A DNA stretch of 5,596 bases from Oscillospiraceae bacterium (GTDB taxonomy: Bacteria > Bacillota > Clostridia > Oscillospirales > Acutalibacteraceae), in the NCBI GenBank assembly GCA_031283835.1, contig JAITBA010000140.1, positions 1 to 5,596 on the forward strand, read 5' to 3'. The translations under genes were made by a program, and so were the position numbers. Below the pieces are notes generated by a model. The model was given only the letters and a program-made list of their open reading frames with translations, made no database searches and was not told the origin of the DNA. Positions 1-4,425 of this stretch are shown here, piece after piece (position 1 is the first letter of the stretch; each line of letters starts with the position of its first letter).

Positions 1-1072
1 CAAAATGAAGCGTAATGCCAATGCCTCCCACACCCGCCAAAAGCCCGAGGGGAATGCCAATCATTCCAATGCAAACCCCCTCAAACAGCACCGATTTTTG
101 CAGCTGCTTTTGGGTCGCGCCCACAGACGAAAGAATTCCAAATTGCCGGGCGCGTTCGCTGACCGAAATGGCGAAGGAATTATAAATCAGCAAAATTGAG
201 CCGATCATAATCATAATGATTAGGATCCCGCCAAGAGAATATAGCACCGCGTTGAAGCTATCGTTGGTAGAAACGCCATAAAAAAGGAGCAAATCCTGGT
301 TGAATTCGTGGGTTGTGTTTGCGCCGATTCTTTTGGCATATTCATAGATCTTGCCGGGTTTTTTTAATGTGACATACACATCAAGGCTGTTTTTGCCTTC
401 CCCGCGCTCCAAATCCATTTTTGTAATCGCGGTATATCCGGGCGCGGCATACTCCTCAAAGCTCGGTCTTTTAAAAATGCCCACAATCGTGAAGGTTTTG
501 ACGGTCTCTTCCGCAAAGGTCTCTTTCGCGCTGTTTTCGCGTTCTCCGTTTTGGAAGGGTGTGTTCTGCCACACTTTTTTGCCCTCGATTGTGCGGCCCC
601 CCAACGCCCAGGTTACCGAATCCCCCACATGCAGTTGGGCGCCGCCGGTGGCTTCAATGTGCGCCGGAACAATGATTTCTCCGCTGTTTTGCGGCAATCT
701 CCCTGCTTTTAATTTGAGGGGAATTGTGCGAAAGGCCGCGTCGTCAAGGCCTGTGACATAAAGATATGGTTTTGACGGATTTGTGCCGCCGGGGAGCGGC
801 GTATAGCCAACATTTTGCATGACGGCGACGGTTTTTACTTCCTCCTCCGAAGCCGCCTTTTGCAAAAAATTGGAGTTCACATCACGAAACTTCACTTGCC
901 AATCGCCGCTTTTTGCAATCGTTCCCTGGATAAGATTGTTTTGCAAAGAGGCGATAAAGGTAGTGACGGCCGTAATCATGGCAACCGAAAGAATCACGCC
1001 GATGATGGTGACGATTGTTCGCGTGCGCGCCTTTTTGAGCGCCTGCAGAGCAACTCGATTAAAAATGTTCAT
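1..1072 (-). CDS. ABC transporter permease, FtsX/MacB-type, 3' end outside window
   Basis: Reading the minus strand from the ATG at 1072 gives 357 codons with no stop up to the window edge, so the gene is cut at its 3' end. The product starts with a positively charged cytoplasmic stretch (residues 1-18) and a membrane helix at about 19-42. A large, presumably extracellular domain follows (about 43-275), containing GRLPQNSGEIIVP at 125-137, a form common in MacB-like extracellular domains. Further helices lie at about 277-300 and 329-352. The signature of FtsX-family permeases, SERARQFGILSSVGAT, is at 305-320, just after helix 2. A ribosome site TGAGGT (1081-1086) lies eight bases before the ATG, inside the last codons of the ATPase gene, so the two are translated together. 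The protein should form the membrane channel or force-transmitting part of the transporter. The substrate cannot be told from this part; a peptide antibiotic, lipid or cell-wall compound are all possible. Confidence 0.9.
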   Translation of the reverse strand, partial: MNIFNRVALQALKKARTRTIVTIIGVILSVAMITAVTTFIASLQNNLIQGTIAKSGDWQVKFRDVNSNFLQKAASEEEVKTVAVMQNVGYTPLPGGTNPSKPYLYVTGLDDAAFRTIPLKLKAGRLPQNSGEIIVPAHIEATGGAQLHVGDSVTWALGGRTIEGKKVWQNTPFQNGERENSAKETFAEETVKTFTIVGIFKRPSFEEYAAPGYTAITKMDLERGEGKNSLDVYVTLKKPGKIYEYAKRIGANTTHEFNQDLLLFYGVSTNDSFNAVLYSLGGILIIMIMIGSILLIYNSFAISVSERARQFGILSSVGATQKQLQKSVLFEGVCIGMIGIPLGLLAGVGGIGITLHF

Positions 1073-1078
1073 AGCAGC

Positions 1079-1759
1079 TTACCTCACTCTTTCATCGCGC
1101 GAAATCTTTCCGTCCGATATACCGATAATGCGGTCTGCTTGCAGGGCAATGTTCTCGTCATGCGTTACAATAATCAGCGTTTGGCCGTATTTTTTGTTGC
1201 TCGTTTTAAGCAAATGAATGATTTCTTGCCCGTTTTGGCTGTCGAGGTTGCCTGTGGGTTCGTCGGCAAGCATAACCGCCGGGGCGTTCATCAAAGCGCG
1301 GCCGATGGACACACGTTGCTGCTGCCCGCCCGAAAGCTGGTTGGGCAAGTGGTTGCGGCGGCCCGCCAAACCCAGCAAGCGCAGCAGTTCCTCCAACCGT
1401 TCTTTGTTGACCTCGCGCTTATCCATCAGCACGGGCAGGGTGATGTTTTCGACCACGTTTAATGTGGGAATCAGATTATAAAACTGATAAATCAGCCCGA
1501 CTTGCCTTCTGCGAAAGATTGCGAGTTTTTCGCTTTTTTGCGCATAAACATCCTGTCTGTCCAGAAAGACCTTGCCGCTTGTGGGCACGTCCACACCGCC
1601 AATAATGTGCAAAAGCGTAGATTTACCCGAACCGCTTGCCCCGATGATTGCCACAAATTCGCCTTTTTCTACCGAAAGCGTTACGTTGTCAAGCGCGGTG
1701 ACTTGCTCTTCTCCCTTGCCATAAACCTTGCGAAGGTTTTCGATTTTGAGTAGTTCCAT
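1079..1759 (-). CDS. ABC transporter ATP-binding protein (LolD/MacB/Bce-type)
   Basis: This 226-residue protein is a complete single nucleotide-binding domain of the usual length for the family that powers FtsX-type permeases. All motifs are intact: Walker A GASGSGKST at 40-48, Q-loop Gln92 (YQFYNL), signature LSGGQQQR at 142-149, Walker B VMLADE at 162-167, D-loop NLDS at 171-174 and the switch His200. It should act as a dimer on the cytoplasmic face and hydrolyse ATP for the permease encoded six bases downstream. The start at 1759 follows AAAGGA (1772-1777) at a rather long spacing of 12 bases. No other in-frame start codon lies closer to that site, and the protein begins at the usual place for the family (MELLKIENLRKVY). 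The gene is the first after the 122-base control region and probably heads a transcript with the permease. Confidence 0.96.
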   Translation of the reverse strand: MELLKIENLRKVYGKGEEQVTALDNVTLSVEKGEFVAIIGASGSGKSTLLHIIGGVDVPTSGKVFLDRQDVYAQKSEKLAIFRRRQVGLIYQFYNLIPTLNVVENITLPVLMDKREVNKERLEELLRLLGLAGRRNHLPNQLSGGQQQRVSIGRALMNAPAVMLADEPTGNLDSQNGQEIIHLLKTSNKKYGQTLIIVTHDENIALQADRIIGISDGKISRDERVR

Positions 1760-1795
1760 TGGAAGTTGCCATCCTTTCGTGTTTGGTATGCTGAT

Positions 1796-1804
1796 AGAAT
1801 AGCA
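1796..1804 (-). promoter_or_regulatory. Extended -10 promoter element for the transporter genes
   Basis: On the minus strand this reads TGCTATTCT, which fits the extended -10 pattern TGnTATAAT with two mismatches in the hexamer. No good -35 box lies 16-18 bases upstream; that position is taken by GTCAC repeats. A weak -35 with an extended -10 is typical of activator-dependent promoters. Transcription would start near 1789, giving a leader of about 30 bases before the ATPase start. The assignment rests on motif and position only. Confidence 0.55.
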
Positions 1805-1811
1805 TTTTTAA

Positions 1812-1849
1812 GTGACATCCCGGTGACTTTTGCGTGACTGATTCGTCAC
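1812..1849 (-). promoter_or_regulatory. Four-half-site operator, probable response-regulator binding site
   Basis: On the minus strand the sequence holds GTGAC, GTCAC, GTCAC and GTCAC, each separated by six bases, so the half-sites start every 11 bases (plus-strand starts 1812, 1823, 1834, 1845). The three nearer the promoter point the same way and the farthest is inverted. Direct repeats with an 11-base period, one helical turn, are the normal target of OmpR/PhoB-family dimers. The nearest half-site ends 10 bases before the -10 hexamer and the next covers the -35 position, as in PhoB-activated promoters. The cognate protein is presumably the regulator encoded at 3559-2873. I did not see the same array upstream of that regulator gene, so autoregulation is not indicated. 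Confidence 0.7.
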
Positions 1850-1856
1850 TTGCTTG

Positions 1857-1912
1857 GTTTATTTAAAAGCCTGTAAGTCTGCTACTTCGCGGTGTGTTTA
1901 TTTAAAAACCTG
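1857..1912. repeat. Imperfect 17-base direct repeat across the kinase stop codon
   Basis: Plus-strand GTTTATTTAAAAGCCTG (1857-1873) and GTTTATTTAAAAACCTG (1896-1912) match at 16 of 17 positions and are offset by 39 bases, exactly 13 codons. The second copy encodes the end of the kinase (FLNK) and the first lies just past its stop codon in the same frame. This looks like the remnant of a small tandem duplication at the gene's 3' end. Its sequence past the repeat core has diverged and runs into the operator. Confidence 0.6.
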
Positions 1913-2886
1913 ATTATGAAAACCGCGCCGCCCTGCGGGTGGTTTTTTGCCGTGATAGACCCGCCCTGCCCCAAAATAATCATTTTGCAAAGCGCCAGCC
2001 CAATGCCGTAGCCGCTGACACCGCGATTGTTCCCACGATAGAATCGGTCAAACAAATGCGGTAAGTCTTCTTTAAAAAAGCCCGCGCCGCTGTCGTGAAG
2101 GGTGATTTCGGTGTATAAATGATTGCCGGCGCAATTGATTTTAATCTCTCCGTTTTCGTTCACGCTTTCCATGCAATTTTTAAGAATATTTTGAAGCGCC
2201 TCCGAGAGCCAGCCAAAATCGCCCTGTATCACGGCGTTTTTTGGCACGTTTATTTTTATGTCAATGCCCCGCAGTTCCATGAGGATCGCCAACGGGCGCA
2301 AAGCGGAAGCCATCAATTCCTTCACAGAGATGGGTTCGCTTTGAAACACCACAACACCTGTGTCTAGGCGAGAAATTTTTAGCAGGGAGGTAATCAGCCA
2401 ATCCATTTGCACAAGCAGCCCGTCCAACTCGCGGATAAAATTCGCCCTGTCTTCTTTGCTTGGGTTTTTGGCCAGCATTGAAATAATGAGGTTTGCGGAG
2501 GTTAGCGGCGTGCGCAGCTGGTGGGCAATATCGGCCAGCGAATCGGCCAGATATTGTTTGTCTTTTTTTAACGCGTCATTTTGTTCCCGAATCCGCAAGG
2601 TCATTTTGGTGATCTCGCTGTATAAAATGGAAAGCTCGCCCTCGTCCGCCTCGCCCAGCTCCAAGCGGTCGGCGTTGTGAAGCACGAGGTCGATTTGCTT
2701 AGAAATACGCGCAAGGTTACGATACCGGGCTTTTGTAAAAACAAAAAACGCCGTTCCCAAAACAGCGCAAGAAAGGGCGCTAAGGATTCCCGCCGCCGAA
2801 TTTGCGAGAAAGCCCGCCGCAATCAACAGGGCGGCCAGCGCCAAAAACAAGATAGAAAACAACCTGAATTCCCTATTCCGCAGCAT
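1882..2886 (-). CDS. Sensor histidine kinase, short-loop intramembrane-sensing type
   Basis: This 334-residue membrane kinase has two N-terminal helices (about 8-28 and 32-52) joined by only a few residues, so it has no extracellular sensor domain. Such kinases usually sense through the membrane or through a partner transporter. A linker (about 53-112) leads to the phosphoacceptor helix with His122 in DIAHQLRTPLT; the residue after the His is Gln, not the more usual Glu or Asp. The catalytic domain has an N box with Asn237 (LQNILKNCMES), G1 DSGAG at 265-269, F box LFDRFYRG at 278-285 and G2 GYGIGLAL at 292-299, so it should be active. The start at 2886 sits inside the end of the regulator gene (14-base overlap) behind GGGAGGA (2891-2897), which implies coupled translation. 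It should phosphorylate that regulator, and the downstream transporter may supply its signal. Confidence 0.95.
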   Translation of the reverse strand: MLRNREFRLFSILFLALAALLIAAGFLANSAAGILSALSCAVLGTAFFVFTKARYRNLARISKQIDLVLHNADRLELGEADEGELSILYSEITKMTLRIREQNDALKKDKQYLADSLADIAHQLRTPLTSANLIISMLAKNPSKEDRANFIRELDGLLVQMDWLITSLLKISRLDTGVVVFQSEPISVKELMASALRPLAILMELRGIDIKINVPKNAVIQGDFGWLSEALQNILKNCMESVNENGEIKINCAGNHLYTEITLHDSGAGFFKEDLPHLFDRFYRGNNRGVSGYGIGLALCKMIILGQGGSITAKNHPQGGAVFIIRFLNKHTAK

Positions 2887-3559
2887 TTTGTCCTCCCAAT
2901 TTGTAACCCATGCCGCGAACAGTTAAAATGATTTGCGGATTTGCCGGGTCCTCCTCAATTTTTTCCCGCAGGCGTTTGATATATACGGTCAGCGTGTTGT
3001 CGTTGACAAACGCGCCCGCCGCGTCCCATAGCTCGTCCAACAATTTGCCCCGGGTGATAATCGCCTTTTGATTGTTCAAAAACACCAGCAGCAAGCGATA
3101 TTCGAGTGCGGAAAGAAAAAGCTCTTGCCCGTTTTTTTGCACGGTTCCGCTTGTTGTGTCAACGCGCAACAAAGCAATGTTGAAGACGGAAGGCGTGTGC
3201 CCGCTTTTTCGCAGGGCTGTTTTAATCCTGGCAATCAGTTCCATTGGCCGAAAAGGCTTGGTGATATACTCCTCCGCGCCCATGTTTAGCCCGGTGACAA
3301 CGCTCGCCTCGTCGCCGGAAGCGGTGAGAAAGATGACCGGGATATCCGTCTCGGCCTTGATTGCCGTGCAAACCGCAAAGCCGTTTCCATCTGGCAAAGA
3401 AACGTCGATTAAGCCTAGGTCGAATTTGCCCTCGCCCAACGCGGCAAGGGCCTGCTTTTGCGTGACCGCGTGCGTAACGGTGAACCCCTCGGAACGGAGT
3501 AAAAGCGTTAAGTTTTTGGCGATGGCGTTATCGTCCTCAACTAAAAATATGTGTGGCAT
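2873..3559 (-). CDS. OmpR/PhoB-family response regulator
   Basis: This 228-residue transcription factor has the family's standard two domains. The receiver domain (about 1-118) has the acidic pair Asp9-Asp10, the phosphoacceptor Asp52 in LIDVSLPDGNG, the switch Thr79 (FLTAS), Tyr98 and Lys101 (YITKPF). The winged-helix DNA-binding domain (about 126-223) has the recognition helix around NTLTVYIKRLREKI (188-201) and ends in the typical RGMGYKL. The open frame continues upstream to 3766, but the start at 3559 is chosen because AAAGGGAG lies ten bases before it and MPHIFLVEDD matches the usual start of receiver domains. Phosphorylated by the kinase encoded immediately downstream, it should dimerise and bind 11-base-spaced direct repeats. 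Such an array lies in front of the ABC transporter genes. Confidence 0.95.
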   Translation of the reverse strand: MPHIFLVEDDNAIAKNLTLLLRSEGFTVTHAVTQKQALAALGEGKFDLGLIDVSLPDGNGFAVCTAIKAETDIPVIFLTASGDEASVVTGLNMGAEEYITKPFRPMELIARIKTALRKSGHTPSVFNIALLRVDTTSGTVQKNGQELFLSALEYRLLLVFLNNQKAIITRGKLLDELWDAAGAFVNDNTLTVYIKRLREKIEEDPANPQIILTVRGMGYKLGGQNAAE

Positions 3560-3569
3560 CGTGCGTTGT

Positions 3570-3577
3570 CTCCCTTT
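3570..3577 (-). promoter_or_regulatory. Ribosome binding site that fixes the regulator start
   Basis: Minus-strand AAAGGGAG lies ten bases before the ATG at 3559. It supports this start over in-frame upstream codons in the longer open frame, whose extra residues would have to read through the hairpin region and into the previous gene. Confidence 0.75.
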
Positions 3578-3616
3578 GCTATTTTTCTTAAAAAAGGCTG
3601 CATCGTTCGTGTGCTT

Positions 3617-3637
3617 GGCGCGGGGATGCCCCCGCCC
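3617..3637 (-). other. Small hairpin competing with the larger hairpin
   Basis: GCGGGG (3620-3625) and CCCCGC (3630-3635) can form a six-base-pair stem with a four-base loop, extendable by two G-C pairs past a bulge. It shares 3625-3636 with one arm of the 36-base hairpin, so the two cannot form at once. No T tract follows it on the minus strand. Whether it matters to the regulator leader is unknown. Confidence 0.3.
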
Positions 3638-3660
3638 TTTTAAAAAAAGGCAGGGGCATC
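3625..3660 (+). terminator. Strong hairpin with T-rich tail on the plus strand
   Basis: GATGCCCCCGCC and GGCAGGGGCATC form the outer arms of a near-complete hairpin that continues through CTTTT/AAAAAG to a tiny A/T loop, with only wobble-type breaks. On the plus strand it is followed directly by TATTTTGTTTTTTT, the form of an intrinsic terminator. On the minus strand, the direction of the genes, an A-rich stretch precedes it and CCCCGCGCC follows it, so it should terminate poorly in that direction. It lies 13 bases beyond the stop of the acidic membrane protein gene. It may stop antisense transcription, or act as a 3'-end stabiliser or processing hairpin for the upstream pair of genes. Confidence 0.55.
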
Positions 3661-3672
3661 TATTTTGTTTTT

Positions 3673-4425
3673 TTAGGAATGCGCCGCCAGCAGCCATATG
3701 GTAAGCCCTACGGCCACAATCGTGGGGAGGCCGTGCTGTTCCAGCCACGCGCCGGCCAAAAGCCACGCGTTCCCCGGCGCCAGCAAAATTTTTGCCCCCG
3801 CGCCCGCGGCGTGCCTTTCGCTTGCTTCAACGACAACAGCTTCTTCCTCTGCTTCAACAGCTTCCTCTGCTTCTGCCGCTTCAACAGCTTCATCGCTTTC
3901 ATCCGCTGCTTCGACAACTTCTTCTTCGCTTTCTTCTTCTGCTTCGACAGCTTCAACGACAACAACTTCATCTTCGCTTGCTTCCGCCGCTTCAAAGACG
4001 ACCTCTTCGGCAAGGGCGGCCGGCTTGCCATAGAACAACTGCCACTGGTGCTTGGCATCCTCCCACTGGGGGAAGGAATTGCAGATGATGCTCAGGCCCA
4101 GGAACAGGAACACGACGTATAGCCAGAAGAAAGAGGTATCGCTTTGGCCTCGCAAGTTAAACACCAGCAGCGGGCCCACAGAAGCGCCGAGGAAAATCAA
4201 GCCGGTGACGCGTTGGGCAAAATAGGGCAGCCAGGCCAGCAAAAAGGCCTTGCCCGGCGTGAGCGCGGGGGCGTGCGCCGCGTGGCCGCACCACTTTGTT
4301 GACGAAAGGTAGCGCCGGTCGGTCACTTGGATTTTTAGTATGCGGCAGGTGCAGTGCTCCCAAAAACCCTTCATGAACGCGCCGGGGTAGGTGATCATTT
4401 TTGTGATTAAGTAAAGAATATTCAT
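3673..4425 (-). CDS. Membrane protein of unknown function with long acidic Glu/Ala/Val tract
   Basis: I cannot name this 250-residue protein. Visible parts are an N-terminal amphipathic stretch (1-20), a Cys/His-containing segment (EHCTC at 23-27, CGHAAHAP at 46-53), hydrophobic helices at about 60-91 and 98-117, then FPQWEDAKHQW at 118-128. A strongly acidic tract (139-203) of Glu, Ala, Val, Asp and Ser follows, then a short hydrophobic stretch (about 212-228) and a C-terminal helix (232-248). The spacing of YPG, FWEHCTC, CGHAAHAP, the Pro-containing membrane helix and DAKxxW recalls small integral-membrane zinc-protease-like proteins. The HExxH motif is absent, so if related it would be an inactive member; this is recall-based inference. 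The start is well supported by GGGGAGGG (4434-4441) eight bases upstream and by an ATGA overlap with the preceding TPR-like gene, so the two are probably made together and may work together. Confidence 0.8.
   Translation of the reverse strand: MNILYLITKMITYPGAFMKGFWEHCTCRILKIQVTDRRYLSSTKWCGHAAHAPALTPGKAFLLAWLPYFAQRVTGLIFLGASVGPLLVFNLRGQSDTSFFWLYVVFLFLGLSIICNSFPQWEDAKHQWQLFYGKPAALAEEVVFEAAEASEDEVVVVEAVEAEEESEEEVVEAADESDEAVEAAEAEEAVEAEEEAVVVEASERHAAGAGAKILLAPGNAWLLAGAWLEQHGLPTIVAVGLTIWLLAAHS
3817..4011 (-). repeat. Low-complexity purine-rich coding repeat (acidic tract)
   Basis: This stretch encodes the acidic tract. On the coding strand it is built from GAA, GAA-GC and GTT/GTC codons in irregular repeats and is almost free of pyrimidine runs. 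Exact repeats on the plus strand include GCTTCAACGACAACA at 3824-3838 and 3950-3964, and GCTTCAACAGCTTC at 3851-3864 and 3878-3891. All offsets keep the reading frame (126 and 27 bases). The length of the tract is likely to vary between strains through slippage or recombination. Confidence 0.75.

Noticed and set aside
815..1462. Long plus-strand open frame opposite the permease start and ATPase
   Set aside because: It has no recognisable domain and spans two well-supported minus-strand genes including their junction, so it is a shadow.
1760..1881. Terminator after the kinase gene
   Set aside because: The gap has inverted GTGAC/GTCAC blocks but no GC-rich stem followed by a T tract on the minus strand, so read-through from the kinase into the transporter genes remains possible.
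3560..3672. Promoter for the response regulator
   Set aside because: The A/T-rich pieces here give no convincing pair of -35 and -10 boxes on the minus strand, and no GTCAC array is present, so I do not annotate one.
3072..3704. 210-codon plus-strand open frame opposite the regulator
   Set aside because: It has low-complexity, Ser/Cys-rich composition without domains, lies opposite conserved receiver and winged-helix codons, and runs through the plus-strand terminator-like hairpin.
3560..3766. N-terminal extension of the response regulator to an ATG at 3766
   Set aside because: The extra 69 residues would overlap the acidic membrane protein gene, read through the hairpin and have no receiver-domain counterpart. 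A good ribosome site precedes the internal ATG at 3559.
3817..4011. CRISPR-like or other non-coding repeat array
   Set aside because: The repeats are irregular, all in codon phase and explained by an acidic protein tract, with no constant repeat-spacer pattern.
3698..4122. Ser/Ala/Thr-rich or Phe-rich plus-strand frames opposite the acidic tract
   Set aside because: Their composition is a direct by-product of the GAA/GCx codon repeats on the other strand. The minus-strand frame has membrane helices, a ribosome site and a coupled junction.
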